DNA of 64,000 nucleotides from Brachybacterium subflavum (GCF_009299795.1 NZ_VIGP01000003.1:496001-560000); one strand, 5' to 3'. Positions 27,386-41,516 are shown, counted from the first letter of the stretch. The notes: a model not told the origin generated them from the letters alone. Numbers and translations: made by a program.

Positions 27386-27419
27386 CGGCGCCGACGGGCC
27401 GCGTGCCCGTTCGGCGCCG
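27386..27419 (-). terminator. Hairpin between the DUF2752 gene and trpC
   Basis: A stem of about 14 bp (27386-27399 with 27405-27419, one bulged base) surrounds a 5-nt loop. It lies in the 112-nt gap inside the trp gene run and could be a terminator or attenuator-like element. No U tract is present. Confidence 0.6.
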
Positions 27420-27444
27420 GTGCTGCGTGCCGGCCTCGCGGGGC

Positions 27445-27873
27445 TCAGGCCCCGGGGACCAGCGAGGGCGCGGAGAGGAACTCCAGGCCCGGGAGGTTGC
27501 GGGCGACCGTGAAGACGGCCACCAGGGCGACCAGCCCGAGGAGCGTGCCCTGGGGCGGATCGATGATGCGACCGCGCCCGCGGACGCGGTCGACGATCCA
27601 GCGCACGTAGAGGGCGAGCACGACGGGCATGGCCAGCACGATCAGCGCGTTGCTGTGCAGGGCCAGCAGCGGATCGCCCGCGAGCAGCGCGTGCACGGCG
27701 CGGGTGGCGCCGCAGCCCGGGCAGTCCAGGCCGGTGAGCGCGTGCAGGGGGCACAGCGGCACGTCCTGGGTGAAGGGGTCGAAGACCGCCTGCACCCCGA
27801 TCGCCGCCGCAGCTGCGGCCGCCGCCAGGGCGAGCGGCAGCACCGCTCCCCGGGCGCCGGCCCGCTGGGTCAC
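27445..27873 (-). CDS. DUF2752 family membrane protein
   Basis: A 142-aa membrane protein with about three helices. The DUF2752 signature is CPLHALTGLDCPGCGATRAVHALLAGD: PLCPLHALTGLDCPGC followed by GATRA. Two closely spaced cysteines (CPGC) suggest metal or thiol chemistry, but the function is unknown. The GTG at 27873 overlaps the stop of the next upstream gene as GTGA. Its fixed location between trpE and trpC in actinobacteria suggests co-expression rather than a proven role in tryptophan synthesis. Confidence 0.85.
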   Translation of the reverse strand: MTQRAGARGAVLPLALAAAAAAAAIGVQAVFDPFTQDVPLCPLHALTGLDCPGCGATRAVHALLAGDPLLALHSNALIVLAMPVVLALYVRWIVDRVRGRGRIIDPPQGTLLGLVALVAVFTVARNLPGLEFLSAPSLVPGA

Positions 27874-28109
27874 TGCGCCGAGGCCCGGGTGCGCTTCTGG
27901 CCGAAGCCCGCGAGGCGCAGGACGAAGCTCACGATCATCGTGATCACCACGACGGCCGCGCCGCCGATGATGATCGGCATGTCGCCGAGCACGATGCCGA
28001 GCGCCGCGACGATCGCCCCGAGGACGCAGCCGACGGTGTTCACCCAAGCGGCGACGGTGCTGCCCTCGTTGTGCGGGGGCGGCGGCGGGACGGCGTACGT
28101 GCGGGGCAT
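27870..28109 (-). CDS. Small HGxxPAAW-like membrane protein
   Basis: A 79-aa protein: a Pro/His-rich N-terminus, then HNEGSTVAAW, a variant of the HGxxPAAW motif, then two hydrophobic helices and a short basic tail. Function unknown. It sits between the TIGR02234-type protein and the DUF2752 protein, its usual place in actinobacterial trp clusters, and is translationally coupled to the latter. Confidence 0.8.
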   Translation of the reverse strand: MPRTYAVPPPPPHNEGSTVAAWVNTVGCVLGAIVAALGIVLGDMPIIIGGAAVVVITMIVSFVLRLAGFGQKRTRASAQ

Positions 28110-28142
28110 GGGTGACCTCTCGTGTGCAGGGGGCGGATGGCC

Positions 28143-28796
28143 CTATTCTGCCACGCGCCCGGAGTCGCCCGGCGGCTCGGTCCGTGTGTCGTCGGACGGG
28201 TGATCGACCTCCGCGTCGGACGGATCCTCGCCGCGGCTCAGCGCGTCCCAGGCCGCCGCCGGGTCGTCGGACGGGTCGAGCCGGGCGGGCGCGACCTCGC
28301 GGGAGGCGTCGCGCTGGTAGCGGGAGCGGCGCCGGGGCCAGCGCCCGCCGACGGCCAGCACGAGCACGCCGACGACCACGAGCAGCACCGCCGGCACGAG
28401 GGCCACGAGCGGCCAGATGCTCGCCTCGGCGTCGATCGAGCCGCCGACCACTCCGGTGGCCTCGGCGACCGCGGAGGTCGAGGCGCCCACGGCATCGGCG
28501 CGCACGCTGATCGAGGAGACGGCGGCGCCGATGCCCACGAGCATCAGCACGGGCCCGGTGATGAAGCGCACCCAGCGCGAGGCGAGGGTCGTCGCGACCG
28601 CGGCGGCACCGCCCACGAGGGCGAGGGCGAGCACCGCGGGGGCGGCGTCCTGCCCGGTGACGTCGACGCTCTGCTTCGCGCCCGTGAAGCCGGCGGCGAG
28701 AGCCGTCGTCCAGGTCGCGCGGGTCATCCCCGCGAGCGCGAGGGACATGACGAGGGCGGCGAGCACGAGGCTGCGCCGGGTCAGCAGCGCCCTCAT
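28143..28796 (-). CDS. Tryptophan-biosynthesis-associated membrane protein (TIGR02234 type)
   Basis: A 217-aa protein with four predicted membrane helices and an acidic C-terminal tail of about 60 residues. It overlaps the trpE stop by 4 nt. This position directly after trpE and the overall profile match the uncharacterised Trp-region membrane protein family (Rv1610 position in M. tuberculosis). Transport or regulation are possible roles; nothing in the sequence decides. Confidence 0.82.
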   Translation of the reverse strand: MRALLTRRSLVLAALVMSLALAGMTRATWTTALAAGFTGAKQSVDVTGQDAAPAVLALALVGGAAAVATTLASRWVRFITGPVLMLVGIGAAVSSISVRADAVGASTSAVAEATGVVGGSIDAEASIWPLVALVPAVLLVVVGVLVLAVGGRWPRRRSRYQRDASREVAPARLDPSDDPAAAWDALSRGEDPSDAEVDHPSDDTRTEPPGDSGRVAE

Positions 28797-30460
28797 GCGT
28801 CGCGCACCGTCTGCGCGGAGGCGACCGCCCGCAGGGCGGCGGCGGCCTTGGTCTGGGACTCGCGGTGCTCCGCCACGGGATCGGAGTCGGCGACGATCCC
28901 GCCCCCGGACTGGACGTGCGCGGTGCCGTCCTTGATGACTGCGGTGCGGATCGCGATGGCCATGTCCATGTCCCCGGCGAAGTCGATGTACCCCACGGTG
29001 CCCCCGTAGACCCCGCGGCGCACCGGCTCGAGACGGTCGATGATCTGCATGGCGCGCGGCTTCGGCGCGCCGGAGAGGGTGCCGGCCGGGAACGTCGCGC
29101 GCAGGGCGTCGCAGGCGCTCGCGTCGGACCGCAGGGTGCCGGTGACGTCGCTCGAGATGTGCTGGATGTGGCTGAAGCGCTCGATGTGCATCAGGTCGCG
29201 CACGGTCACGCTGCCGGGCTCGCAGACCTTCTGCAGGTCGTTGCGGGCGAGGTCGACGAGCATGAGGTGCTCGCTGCGCTCCTTGGGGTCCGCCAGCAGC
29301 TCCTCCGCGAGGCGCGAATCCTCCTCGGGGGTCGCCCCGCGCGGCCGAGAGCCGGCGATCGGGTGCGTGCCGGCGGTGCGTCCGCGCACGGTGACGAGTG
29401 CCTCGGGGCTCGCGCCGACCACGTCGATGGGGGCGCCATCGCCGTCCACGGTCCGCAGCAGGTACATGTACGGGCTGGGGTTCATGCGCCGCAGCACCCG
29501 GTAGACGTCCAGCGGATCCGCGGCGGTGGGCAGGGAGAAGCGCTGCGAGGGCACGACCTGGAAGATCTCTCCGTCGACGATGTCGCGGACGGCCGCGCGC
29601 ACGGACTCCTGGTACTCCAGCTCGGCCGTGCGGGCCTTCGGCTCGACCTCCCGGACCGTGTCGTAGACGGCGGGGCGGGCCGGCAGGGGGCGGTGCAGCG
29701 CGCCGCGCAGGGCGTCCAACCGCGCGAGGGCGTCGTCGTAGGCCTGGTCGACGCGCTCGTCGGTGCCGTCGAGGTTCAGGGCGTTGGCGACCAGCAGCAC
29801 AGTGCCGTCGTGCGCATCGTGCACGGCGACGTCCTGGGCGAGCATCATCGAGAGGTCGGGGACGCCGATCTCGTCGGGCGGTGCGTCGGGCAGCTTCTCC
29901 CAGTGGCGCACGGCGTCGTAGGCGACGACGCCGACCAGTCCGCCGGTGAAGGGCGGCAGCTGCGGGAGGCGCGCGGACCGGAACGCGTCGGCGACGGAGG
30001 CGAGGGCCCGCATCGGGTCGCCGTCCTCGGGGACGCCCGCGGGCACGTCGCCGATCCAGTGGGCCTGGCCGCCCTTCTCGGTGAGGACGGCGCGGGCGCG
30101 GGCTCCGATGATCGACCAGCGGGAGGCCTCGCCCTCCCCCGCGCTCTCGAGCAGGAAGGTGCCGCGGGGGTCCTCCTGGTCGACGATGCGGCGGTACAGC
30201 GTGAGCGGGGTGTCCTCGTCGGCGAGGACCCGGAGGGTCACGGGGACGATCCGCTGCCGGGCGGCCAGCGCCCGGAAGGTCTCGCGATCGGGCTGGATCA
30301 CCCCGAGGGCATCGCCCTCGATCCCGCCGACGAGCTCCGGGTAGGACGCTCCGGCGCTCGCGCCCTCTGGGGCGGGGGCGAGGTCCTCGGGAACCGCTGC
30401 CGGGTCCTCGGGGGCCGACGGACGGGTGCGATCCGGGCGCGGCTGATCGGTCGTGGTCAT
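28793..30460 (-). CDS. trpE: Anthranilate synthase component I
   Basis: It makes anthranilate from chorismate with ammonia supplied by component II (trpG, not in this window). The product is 555 aa. The tryptophan feedback motif LLES is intact ([15 protein letters not shown]). The catalytic domain has [68 protein letters not shown] and [10 protein letters not shown]. No leader peptide or attenuator precedes it: the start overlaps hisI by 4 nt, so control is either at the common promoter or by feedback inhibition. Confidence 0.96.
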   Translation of the reverse strand: MTTTDQPRPDRTRPSAPEDPAAVPEDLAPAPEGASAGASYPELVGGIEGDALGVIQPDRETFRALAARQRIVPVTLRVLADEDTPLTLYRRIVDQEDPRGTFLLESAGEGEASRWSIIGARARAVLTEKGGQAHWIGDVPAGVPEDGDPMRALASVADAFRSARLPQLPPFTGGLVGVVAYDAVRHWEKLPDAPPDEIGVPDLSMMLAQDVAVHDAHDGTVLLVANALNLDGTDERVDQAYDDALARLDALRGALHRPLPARPAVYDTVREVEPKARTAELEYQESVRAAVRDIVDGEIFQVVPSQRFSLPTAADPLDVYRVLRRMNPSPYMYLLRTVDGDGAPIDVVGASPEALVTVRGRTAGTHPIAGSRPRGATPEEDSRLAEELLADPKERSEHLMLVDLARNDLQKVCEPGSVTVRDLMHIERFSHIQHISSDVTGTLRSDASACDALRATFPAGTLSGAPKPRAMQIIDRLEPVRRGVYGGTVGYIDFAGDMDMAIAIRTAVIKDGTAHVQSGGGIVADSDPVAEHRESQTKAAAALRAVASAQTVRDA

Positions 30461-30915
30461 CCCTCGGTGTCCTCCTCGGGGCGGTTCTCGGTGGCGGTCC
30501 CGGCGCTGGGCGCGCTGGACGCGGCGGCCTCGGCAGCAGGGACGCGCTCGGCCGGCGCGAGCACCCGGACCGGGAGCTCTCCGCCCACGAAGCAGGTGTC
30601 GGTGCCGCGGTGGCAGGCCGGTCCGATCTGATCGACCTGGACGAGCAGCGTGTCGCCGTCGCAGTCGAGGGCGGCCGAGCGCACGTACTGCACGTTCCCG
30701 CTGGTGTCGCCCTTGCGCCAGTACTCCTGGCGCGAGCGGGACCAGAACGTCACGCGGCCCTCGGTCAGGGTGCGGCGCAGGGCCTCGTCGTCCATCCAGC
30801 CGACCATGAGGACGCGGCCGTCCCCGTGGTCCTGGATGACGGCGGGCACGAGGCCCGCGGCGTCGTGGGCGAGGCGCTGAGCGATCGCCGGGTCGAGCGC
30901 CGGGGCGTCGTTCAC
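30457..30915 (-). CDS. hisI: Phosphoribosyl-AMP cyclohydrolase
   Basis: Third step of histidine synthesis, opening the adenine ring of PR-AMP. The product is 152 aa. Metal-binding residues are in [28 protein letters not shown] (DCDGD, then CH and C), and [12 protein letters not shown] and [17 protein letters not shown] are diagnostic. A 35-residue Ala/Glu tail is not conserved. GTG start overlapping the metK stop as GTGA. Other his genes are absent here. Confidence 0.94.
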   Translation of the reverse strand: MNDAPALDPAIAQRLAHDAAGLVPAVIQDHGDGRVLMVGWMDDEALRRTLTEGRVTFWSRSRQEYWRKGDTSGNVQYVRSAALDCDGDTLLVQVDQIGPACHRGTDTCFVGGELPVRVLAPAERVPAAEAAASSAPSAGTATENRPEEDTEG

Positions 30916-32120
30916 AGCGCCCTCGCGAGCTCGTCGGCCCGGTCCGTGCGCTCCCAGGTGAACTCGGGCAGCTCGCGGCCGAAGTGGCCGTGGGCCGAGG
31001 TCAGCGTGAAGATGGGGCGCAGCAGGTCCAGGGCGTCGATGATCGCGGCCGGACGCAGGTCGAAGACCTTCTCGATGGCGCGGGCGATCTGGTGGTCGGG
31101 CACGGTGCCGGTCCCGAAGGTCTCGACGTACAGGCCCACGGGCGCGGCCACGCCGATCGCGTAGGCGACCTGGACCTCGCAGCGCTGCGCGAGCCCTGCG
31201 GCGACGACGTTCTTGGCGACCCAGCGCATGGCGTAGGCGCCCGAGCGGTCGACCTTGCTGGGGTCCTTGCCGCTGAAGGCGCCGCCGCCGTGGCGGGCCA
31301 TCCCGCCGTAGGTGTCGACGATGATCTTGCGACCCGTGAGGCCGGCGTCGCCCTTGGGGCCGCCGACGACGAAGCGGCCGGAGGGGTTGATGTGGAAGCG
31401 CGCCTCGGAGGTGTCCAGGCCGATGCCCTCGAGCTCGTCCAGGACGGGTGCGATGACGACCTGACGGATCCCGGGGTCGAGCTGCGCGGCGATGTCGACG
31501 TCCTCGTCGTGCTGGGTGGAGACCACGACCGCCTCGACGCTGCGGGCGACGTCGTGCTCGTCGTACCCGATGGTGACCTGGGTCTTCCCATCGGGTCGCA
31601 GGTAGGGCAGGACCCCGCTGCGGCGCGCCTCGGAGAGGTTCGAGGAGAGGCGATGGGCGGCATGGATCGGCAGCGGCATGAGGCTCGGCGTGTCCGAGCA
31701 CGCGTAGCCGAACATGAGCCCCTGATCGCCCGCGCCGAGGTCGCCGAAGCGCTCGGCGGAGCCGCCGTCGCGCCGCTCCCAGGAGGTGTCGACGCCTGCG
31801 GCGATGTCGGGGCTCTGCGAGCCGATGGAGACCTCGATGCCGCAGCTGTCGGCGTCGAAGCCCTTCGCCGAGGAGTCGTAGCCGATCTCCCGGATGACGT
31901 CGCGCACGATCCGCTGGACATCGGTGTACCCCGACGTGCGCACCTCACCGGCGACGTGGACGAGCCCGGTGGTGACCATGGTCTCGACGGCGACGCGCGC
32001 GCCGGTGTCCTGGCCGAGCATGTCGTCGAGGATGGCGTCGGAGATCTGATCGCAGATCTTGTCGGGGTGCCCCTCGGTGACCGACTCGGAGGTGAAGCTG
32101 CGCAGGTCGTGCGATGTCAT
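30912..32120 (-). CDS. metK: S-adenosylmethionine synthetase
   Basis: It makes SAM from methionine and ATP. The product is 402 aa. The ATP-binding motif is [20 protein letters not shown], the second motif [12 protein letters not shown] and the P-loop-like [19 protein letters not shown]. It overlaps coaBC by 4 nt. In many actinobacteria metK is followed by priA; here it runs directly into hisI and trpE. No SAM riboswitch is possible directly upstream because the genes overlap. Confidence 0.97.
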   Translation of the reverse strand: MTSHDLRSFTSESVTEGHPDKICDQISDAILDDMLGQDTGARVAVETMVTTGLVHVAGEVRTSGYTDVQRIVRDVIREIGYDSSAKGFDADSCGIEVSIGSQSPDIAAGVDTSWERRDGGSAERFGDLGAGDQGLMFGYACSDTPSLMPLPIHAAHRLSSNLSEARRSGVLPYLRPDGKTQVTIGYDEHDVARSVEAVVVSTQHDEDVDIAAQLDPGIRQVVIAPVLDELEGIGLDTSEARFHINPSGRFVVGGPKGDAGLTGRKIIVDTYGGMARHGGGAFSGKDPSKVDRSGAYAMRWVAKNVVAAGLAQRCEVQVAYAIGVAAPVGLYVETFGTGTVPDHQIARAIEKVFDLRPAAIIDALDLLRPIFTLTSAHGHFGRELPEFTWERTDRADELARAL

Positions 32121-33421
32121 GGGGTCCAGCGTACGTTGCCCAGCCTGCTCGCGACCTGCGTGAGCACAGCGTGGGCGACGGCCGTCTTGGACCCCTCGGC
32201 GCGGGCCACCTCCGCGCCCTCGGCGTCCAGGATCTCGATCGCCGTGTCCTCGGCGCCGAAGACCCCGCGGCTGACGTCGTTGAACACCAGCAGATCGGCC
32301 TGCTTGCGGCGCGCCTTCTCCTGCGCGAGCTCGAGGGAGGTGCGACCCTCTCCCCCGGTCTCCGCGGCGAACCCGACGATGACATGCGGGTTCACGCGGG
32401 TTCCCGCGGGAGCTCCGGCCTCGCCGCGGCGCTGCCCGCGGTCCCTCACGCTCGCGGCGAGCACGTCCTCGGTGCGGCGCAGCGCGAGGACGGGGACGTC
32501 GTCCTCACCGGTCTTCTTGATCTTCTCCTCGGCCCGCTCGGCGGGGGTGAAATCTGCCACGGCGGCGGCCATCACGAGCGCATCGGCGCCCTCGCGCTCG
32601 GCGGCGACGGCCTCCGCGAGGTCGGCGGCGCTGGTGACGCCGATGCGGCGGGCGCCGGGCGGCGTCTCGAGGTCGACGTTCGCAGCGATCAGGGTGACCT
32701 CCGCGCCGCGCGCGAGGGCCGCGTGGGCGAGCGCGAAGCCCTGCTTGCCGGACGAGTGGTTGGCGAGGAAGCGGACGGGGTCGATCTCCTCGCGGGTGCC
32801 GCCGGCAGTGATCAGCACGCGCGCGCCGGCGAGGTCCTGGAGGGCGGCGCCGTGCTCGTCGCGCGGGGCGGTGAGCTGCGCGCGGGCGGCGTCGAGGATC
32901 GCCTCCGGCTCGGGAAGACGGCCGGGGCCGCTGTCGGGGCCGGTGAGCCGGCCGACGGCGGGCTCGAGAACCCGCACGCCGCGCTCGCGCAGCACCGCCA
33001 CGTTCTCGCGGGTCGCCGGGTTCTCCCACATCTCGGTGTGCATGGCGGGCGCGAGGAGAGCCCGCGGGCCGGCCATCAGCAGGGTCGCGCTCAGCAGGTC
33101 GTCGGCCCGTCCGCCGCGGATCCGGGCCAGCAGGTCGGCCGTCGCGGGGACGACGAGGACGAGGTCGGCCTCCTGGCCGAGCCGCACGTGGGCGACCTCG
33201 TCGACGTCCTCGAAGACGCTCGTGGTGACCGGGTGGTGGCTGAGGGCCTCCCAGGTCGCGGCGCCCACGAACTCGAGGGAGGAGGCGGTGGGGACCACGC
33301 GGACGTCGGCCCCGGACGCGACAAGGCCGCGCACCACGTGCGCGGCCTTGTAGGCGGCGATGCCGCCGCTCACGCCCAGCAGGACGCGGGCTCCGCGGAT
33401 CCCATCGGCGATCTGGGTCAT
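32117..33421 (-). CDS. coaBC: Bifunctional phosphopantothenoylcysteine decarboxylase / phosphopantothenate-cysteine ligase
   Basis: Two consecutive steps of CoA synthesis in one 434-aa protein. The N-terminal CoaC flavoprotein domain (about 1-190) has [16 protein letters not shown], the active-site segment [16 protein letters not shown], and [10 protein letters not shown]. The C-terminal CoaB domain has [33 protein letters not shown], and the lysine-rich IKK segment. Together with coaE at 948-1739, two CoA genes lie in this window. rpoZ is 56 nt upstream. Confidence 0.96.
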   Translation of the reverse strand: MTQIADGIRGARVLLGVSGGIAAYKAAHVVRGLVASGADVRVVPTASSLEFVGAATWEALSHHPVTTSVFEDVDEVAHVRLGQEADLVLVVPATADLLARIRGGRADDLLSATLLMAGPRALLAPAMHTEMWENPATRENVAVLRERGVRVLEPAVGRLTGPDSGPGRLPEPEAILDAARAQLTAPRDEHGAALQDLAGARVLITAGGTREEIDPVRFLANHSSGKQGFALAHAALARGAEVTLIAANVDLETPPGARRIGVTSAADLAEAVAAEREGADALVMAAAVADFTPAERAEEKIKKTGEDDVPVLALRRTEDVLAASVRDRGQRRGEAGAPAGTRVNPHVIVGFAAETGGEGRTSLELAQEKARRKQADLLVFNDVSRGVFGAEDTAIEILDAEGAEVARAEGSKTAVAHAVLTQVASRLGNVRWTP

Positions 33422-33477
33422 CTCAGCAGGATCCTCGCGGTGCTCGGCGGATCTCGAGGGGACTCCCCCGAGTGTGC

Positions 33478-33843
33478 TCAGAAGGAGAAGTCGGTGGACG
33501 GCGGCTCGGGCGCGTCCTCGCCGAGCTGCAGCGGAGCCAGCGAGGACTCCGACTCGGCCTGCTTCTTGGCCTCGAGCTCGGCCTCGTCGATCTCGCGGGC
33601 GACCAGCAGGCCCTCGTCGATCTCGCGCAGGGCGATGGAGAGCGGCTTCTCCTGGTTCTCGACGTCCACGAGGGGGCCGACGTACTCGAGCAGACCCTCG
33701 GAGAGCTGGGAGTAGTAGGCGTTGATCTGGCGGGCGCGCTGCGAGGAGTAGAGCACGAGCGCGTACTTCGAGTCGACGTCCTCGAGGAGGCGGTCGATCG
33801 GCGGGTTCGTGATGCCCTCGGGCTGGGCGACGGTTCCGAACAC
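33478..33843 (-). CDS. rpoZ: RNA polymerase omega subunit
   Basis: A small RNA polymerase subunit of 121 aa that stabilises beta-prime. The core [38 protein letters not shown] (here [12 protein letters not shown] and [18 protein letters not shown]) is typical. The C-terminal acidic tail ([20 protein letters not shown]) is an actinobacterial extension. The GTG at 33843 is chosen for the ribosome binding site GAAGGGA just upstream. It belongs to the mihF-gmk-rpoZ-coaBC-metK series, with 210 bp separating it from gmk. Confidence 0.95.
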   Translation of the reverse strand: MFGTVAQPEGITNPPIDRLLEDVDSKYALVLYSSQRARQINAYYSQLSEGLLEYVGPLVDVENQEKPLSIALREIDEGLLVAREIDEAELEAKKQAESESSLAPLQLGEDAPEPPSTDFSF

Positions 33844-34053
33844 GGAAGGTCCCTTCGATTGACGATGTGCACGGCGCTGCCGGTCCTGCAGTGAGCTGAG
33901 CTCGCGGAGCGCGCCGCATGCGACCACCCAGGATACGCCCCGATCCGCGCGCTGGCGAGCGAGGGGCGGGCGGGCTGCGTCACGCCCGCCCGCAGGAGCC
34001 GCTCCCGGGCCTGCGCGGAGTGCGTTCAGCGGGGTGCTCCCGGCCGGATGCGT

Positions 34054-34656
34054 TCAGCCGTGCTGCGGGGCGACGCCGATGAGGGCGGCCAGACGATCGG
34101 TGGCGTCGGCGACCGTGTCGTTGACGATGGTGACGTCGAACTCGCTCTCGGCGGCGAGCTCGACGCGCGCGGTGGCCAGGCGCCTCTCGCGCTCCTCGGC
34201 GTCCTCGGTGCCGCGGCCGACGAGCCGCTCGACGAGCGTCTCCCAGTCCGGCGGGGCGAGAAAGACGAAGAGCGCCTCGGGCATGGTCTCGCGGACCTGC
34301 CGGGCTCCGGCGAGGTCGATCTCCAGGAGCACGGGGCGGCCGTCGGCGACGCGCTGCTCCACCGCGCCGCGGGGCGTTCCGTAGCGGTTGCGCCCGTGGA
34401 CGATCGCCCATTCGAGCATCTGCCCGGTCTCGACCAGGCGGGTGAACTCCTCGTCGCTGACGAAGGAGTAGTGCACGCCGTCGACCTCACCGGGCCGCGG
34501 AGCGCGCGTGGTGGCCGAGACGGACAGCCACACGTCGGGATAGCGCTCGCGCATCGCCGCCGAGACCGTGCCCTTGCCGACGGCCGTCGGGCCGGCGAGC
34601 ACGGTGACAGGGACGCGGCCGGAGCGCGGGGCTCCGGCCGCGACGCTCTCCGTCAC
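34054..34656 (-). CDS. gmk: Guanylate kinase
   Basis: It phosphorylates GMP to GDP. The product is 200 aa. P-loop [12 protein letters not shown]-binding segment [25 protein letters not shown] ([21 protein letters not shown]), [20 protein letters not shown] variant [13 protein letters not shown], and [15 protein letters not shown] are all present. GTG start overlapping the mihF stop as GTGA. Confidence 0.96.
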   Translation of the reverse strand: MTESVAAGAPRSGRVPVTVLAGPTAVGKGTVSAAMRERYPDVWLSVSATTRAPRPGEVDGVHYSFVSDEEFTRLVETGQMLEWAIVHGRNRYGTPRGAVEQRVADGRPVLLEIDLAGARQVRETMPEALFVFLAPPDWETLVERLVGRGTEDAEERERRLATARVELAAESEFDVTIVNDTVADATDRLAALIGVAPQHG

Positions 34657-34979
34657 TCGGAGAAATGGGCGATGAGCTTCTCCGCCTGGTGGGAGCCGAG
34701 GCCCCGCACCTTGCGCGAGGGCGAGATGCCGATCTCCTCCATGATCTGCTGCGCCTTGACCTTGCCGACGCCCGGGAGGGCCTCGAGGAGAGCGGCGACG
34801 CGGAGGCGCCCGATCACCTCGTTGTCCTCGGCCTCCTTGAGCACCTTGGCGATCTCCTCGCCGCGGCGGCCGGTGGACTCCTTCAGGCGGGACTTGATGG
34901 CTGCGCGCTCACGTCGGGCCTCGGCGGCCTTCTTGAGGGCTTCGGCGCGCTGTTCCGGGGAGAGAGGAGGGAGAGCCAC
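34653..34979 (-). CDS. mihF: Actinobacterial integration host factor
   Basis: Nucleoid-associated DNA-binding protein of 108 aa, unrelated to the HU-type IHF of proteobacteria. The N-terminal helix [25 protein letters not shown] and the helix-two-turn-helix [21 protein letters not shown] are diagnostic. GTG start at 34979 with GAGG eight bases upstream. It leads the gmk operon, and the 383-bp region upstream should hold its promoter. Confidence 0.95.
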   Translation of the reverse strand: MALPPLSPEQRAEALKKAAEARRERAAIKSRLKESTGRRGEEIAKVLKEAEDNEVIGRLRVAALLEALPGVGKVKAQQIMEEIGISPSRKVRGLGSHQAEKLIAHFSE

Positions 34980-35362
34980 TGTCGTACCTCAGTTCTTGGT
35001 TCGGTGACGGGTGTCCTGATGCCAGGGTCCCGGGGACCGGGTCCCACCGCGCCCTCCGACCATCCGGGTCCTGATCACCAGGGATCCTCGTGGACCTGCA
35101 CGTCTCGGGCGGGTGCGGTGGCACGACTGTAACCCGATGATCGGTGGATTTCGCCCCTTCTCGGCGCGTCGCTCCAGTTCGGACGGCCTTCGCCCTCTTG
35201 TTCTGACGCAGACACGTGCAGGTGTGGTGAAAAGTGAGGGCCCGCGACGACGTCGGTCTCCGGCGCCGCGTTGGGTCTCCAGCGCCGAGTGGGGACCCGG
35301 AGGCATGCAGGCCGGACGCAGCGCACCGCGCCGCCGGGTCCCGAGGTCCGGCCCCGCTCGCG
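34980..35362. other. Gene-free stretch between mihF and pyrF
   Basis: No supportable gene. It must contain the mihF promoter and the 3' region of pyrF. The only -10-like box I can point to is TACAGT on the minus strand at 35126-35131, without a good -35. A direct repeat of GGTCTCC-n-GCGCCG about 22 bp apart occurs near 35260-35290. Nothing else stands out. Confidence 0.5.
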
Positions 35363-36312
35363 TCAGAGCGCGTACGCGGCGGCGAGCTCCTCGGCCCTGC
35401 GGCGCAGCGACTGCGCATCGGGCCCCGCGGAGAGCACTCCGCGCGAGAGCGAGACCAGCACGCGGCCGGCGGCGTCGCCGAAGACCGCGGTGCGGTCCTC
35501 GGGTCCGGCGCCCTGCGCTCCGTACCCGGGGGCGAGCACCGGAGCGCGGGTCGCCGCGACGTCGATGCCGAGGTCGCGCAGGGCATCGCCCACGGTCGCC
35601 CCGATCACGAGTCCCGTGCTGCCCCATGCCTGCTCGGCGTCGAGCCCCGCCCCAGCGATCTCGGCGAGGTTCGCCGTGCGGGCGTGCTCGGCCATCGTCC
35701 GCGCGACCGACGCGTCGGATCCGCCCGCTGCTGCAGCAGAGCCCCCCGCACCGGCGACGTCGGCCGCCGGAGCCTGTGCCCCGCCCGCGTGCTGGACCTC
35801 GGGCCCGTCCGGGTTGGAGGTCAGGGCGAGCACGAACACGCCCTTGCCGTGCTGTGAGGCGAGCTCGAGCGCCGGGCCGAGCGACCCGAAGCCCAGGTAG
35901 GGGTTCACGGTGATCGCGTCGGACTCGAGCGGGGCGCCCGGGCGCAGGTAGGCGTCGGCGTACCCGCCCATGGTCGATCCGATGTCGCCGCGCTTGACAT
36001 CGAGGATCGTGAGCACGCCGCGCTCGCGGGCGGCGCCCAGCAGCTCCTCGAGCACCGCGATGCCGCGGGAGCCGTGGCGCTCGAAGAAGGCGGACTGCGG
36101 CTTGAGCGCGCAGGCGTGCTCCGCACAGGCGTCGAGCACGGTGCGCGAGAAGACCCGCAGGCCGTCCGCGTCGTCCGCGAGGCCCCACTGCGCGAGCAGG
36201 GAGGCGTGCGGGTCGACGCCTACGACGAGGGGGCCGCGCTCCGCGACGGCCGCGCGCAGCCGCTCGCCGAAGGTCGGGAACGTGCCCGGCCCGGGGCCCG
36301 CCCCTCCCCCGC

Positions 36313-36316
<4 letters not shown>
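35363..36316 (-). CDS. pyrF: Orotidine 5'-phosphate decarboxylase
   Basis: Last step of UMP synthesis. The product is 317 aa, the long type 2 form typical of actinobacteria. Catalytic Asp/Lys lie in [23 protein letters not shown] (read as [17 protein letters not shown]). [12 protein letters not shown] and [14 protein letters not shown] are conserved. About 30 Ala/Gly-rich residues ([21 protein letters not shown]) form an unusual insertion near residue 200. The GTG at 36316 overlaps the carB stop as GTGA. Confidence 0.95.
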
Positions 36317-39668
<3,352 letters not shown>

Positions 39669-39669
<1 letters not shown>

Positions 39670-40898
39670 CAGGAGTCCTTCTTCTCGGAGGCGGCGGGGG
39701 TGTGGTCGGCCGCCCCGGTGCGGTGCGCGCGCACGAGGTCGACGAGGCGGTCGAACAGGTAGGAGGCGTCGTGCGGGCCCGAGGCGGCCTCGGGGTGGTG
39801 CTGCACGGAGTAGGCGGGCAGGTCGAGGCAGCGGATGCCCTCGACCACGTCGTCGTTCAGGCCCACGTGGGAGACGACGACCCGGCCGAAGCGGCCGCCG
39901 TCGTGCGGAGCGGTGTGCTCGCCCTCGAGGGGGACGTCGACGGCGAAGCCGTGGTTCTGGGCGGTGATCTCGACCTTGCCGGTCTCGCGGTCCAGCACGG
40001 GCTGGTTGATCCCGCGGTGGCCGTACTTGAGCTTGTACGTGCCGAAGCCGAGCGCGCGGCCCAGCAGCTGGTTGCCGAAGCAGATGCCGAAGAAGGGCAG
40101 GCCCTCGTCCAGGACGCCGCGCAGCAGCTCGACCTGGGCCTCGGCGCTCGCGGGGTCCCCGGGTCCGTTGGAGAAGAAGACGGCGTCGGGCTCGGTCGCG
40201 AGCAGCTCCTCGAGGGAGGTGGTCGCGGGCAGCAGGTGCACGCGCAGGCCGCGGGCGACCATGTTGCGCGGCGTCGCGCCCTTGATGCCGAGGTCGACGG
40301 CGGCGACCGTGCCGATCGCCTCGCCCTCGGGCTCGAGGACCACGGGCTGCGGGATGGTGACCTCGCTCACGAAGCTCGCGCCCTCCATGGCGGGCTCGGC
40401 CTGGATGCGCTCGAGCAGCTGCTGCTCGCTCGCGTCCGCCAGCGCGCTGCCGGAGAAGATGCCACCGCGCATGGACCCGTGCTCGCGCAGGATGCGCGTG
40501 AGCATGCGGGTGTCGATCCCGGAGATGCCGACGACCTCGCTGCCCACCAGCAGGTCGTCCAGGCTCTGCTCGCTGCGCCAGTTCGAGGCGACGCGGCTGG
40601 CCTCGCGCACGGCGTAGCCGCGCACCCAGACCGTCCGCGACTCCATGTCCTCGGCGTTGGCGCCGGTGTTGCCGATGTGCGGGGCCGTCTGCACGACGAT
40701 CTGGCCCGCGTAGGAGGGGTCGGTGAGGGTCTCCTGGTACCCGGTCATGCCGGTCGCGAAGACGACCTCGCCCAGACGCGCACCGCGCGCGCCGTAGGCC
40801 TCGCCGCGCAGGACGGTGCCGTCCTCGAGGACGAGGAGGGCGGGGTCGGGGGTGCGGCGCGCGCGGCCGACGCGGGCGTCGGGGGCGGTGGTGGTCAT
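39669..40898 (-). CDS. carA: Carbamoyl-phosphate synthase, small subunit
   Basis: Glutamine-hydrolysing subunit of 409 aa. The N-terminal domain ([33 protein letters not shown]) precedes the class I amidotransferase domain. The Cys nucleophile is in [14 protein letters not shown] and the His/Glu pair in [13 protein letters not shown]. The 35-residue tail is short and acidic/basic mixed. It overlaps the membrane-protein gene upstream by 4 nt. Confidence 0.97.
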
Positions 40899-41506
40899 GG
40901 GAGCTCCTTCCGGGGCTGCGGGTCGGTGGATGGGAGTGCGGGGTCCGACGGGGACGGGCCCGACGGGGACGGGTCCGACGGATCGGCGGGCAGGCGCTCG
41001 GAGGCGAGGGCGAGGAACCGGTCCTGGTCTGCGCGCCCATCGAGGCGGAAGCCGGTGTCGAGCAGGACCTCCCCCAGCTGCCAGCGGACGACGAGGAGGC
41101 CATCGCCGCCGACCCACTTGCCGACCATGCCGGGGGCGGTGTGGACGGAGCGGACGTCGGCCCAGGGGATGAGGAAGCTCGCAGCGCCCTGGCGCTCCAC
41201 GTCCAGGACGGGCCGTCCGCCGTCGTCCGCGTCGGAGACCGACGCGCGGCTGCGAGGGCCGAGGCCGCGCGCGGTCACGCGCTCGAGGGGCCGGCCGGCC
41301 AGGGTGGTGGCGACGTAGACGCCCGTCGCGGAGCCGGGCTCGCTCCGCCAGCTGAGCGCCTTGCCGCCGGCGACGGGCTGCGGGAGCTCAGGCAGATCGC
41401 CCTGGCGGGCGGCGCGCCGGCGCCAGCCCCACCAGGCCAGCAGCACGCACAGCGCGAGCACGACGACCAGGGCGAGAACGGGCGGGAGGTACCGGGTGAG
41501 GTCCAT
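40895..41506 (-). CDS. Single-pass membrane protein of the pyr operon (PH-like fold, Rv1382 position)
   Basis: A 203-aa protein: one N-terminal membrane helix ([21 protein letters not shown]), a basic stop-transfer, then a soluble beta-rich domain that resembles bacterial PH-like modules. It ends in a Pro/Ser/Asp repeat tail encoded by two near-copies of a 15-bp unit near 40948-40977. It lies between pyrC and carA, where M. tuberculosis has the unknown export or membrane protein Rv1382. Function unknown; conserved linkage with the pyr genes is the only clue. Confidence 0.8.
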   Translation of the reverse strand: MDLTRYLPPVLALVVVLALCVLLAWWGWRRRAARQGDLPELPQPVAGGKALSWRSEPGSATGVYVATTLAGRPLERVTARGLGPRSRASVSDADDGGRPVLDVERQGAASFLIPWADVRSVHTAPGMVGKWVGGDGLLVVRWQLGEVLLDTGFRLDGRADQDRFLALASERLPADPSDPSPSGPSPSDPALPSTDPQPRKELP

Positions 41507-41516
41507 GCTCGCCCGC

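Noticed and set aside
30440-30480. Trp leader peptide/attenuator before trpE
   Set aside because: trpE starts inside the hisI stop region; there is no leader RNA and no Trp-codon run.
32000-32200. Possible SAM riboswitch for metK
   Set aside because: metK overlaps coaBC by 4 nt; no leader exists.
35113-35913. Gene on the + strand across the mihF-pyrF gap
   Set aside because: The frame mostly overlaps pyrF in antisense and encodes Arg/Pro-rich low-complexity sequence.
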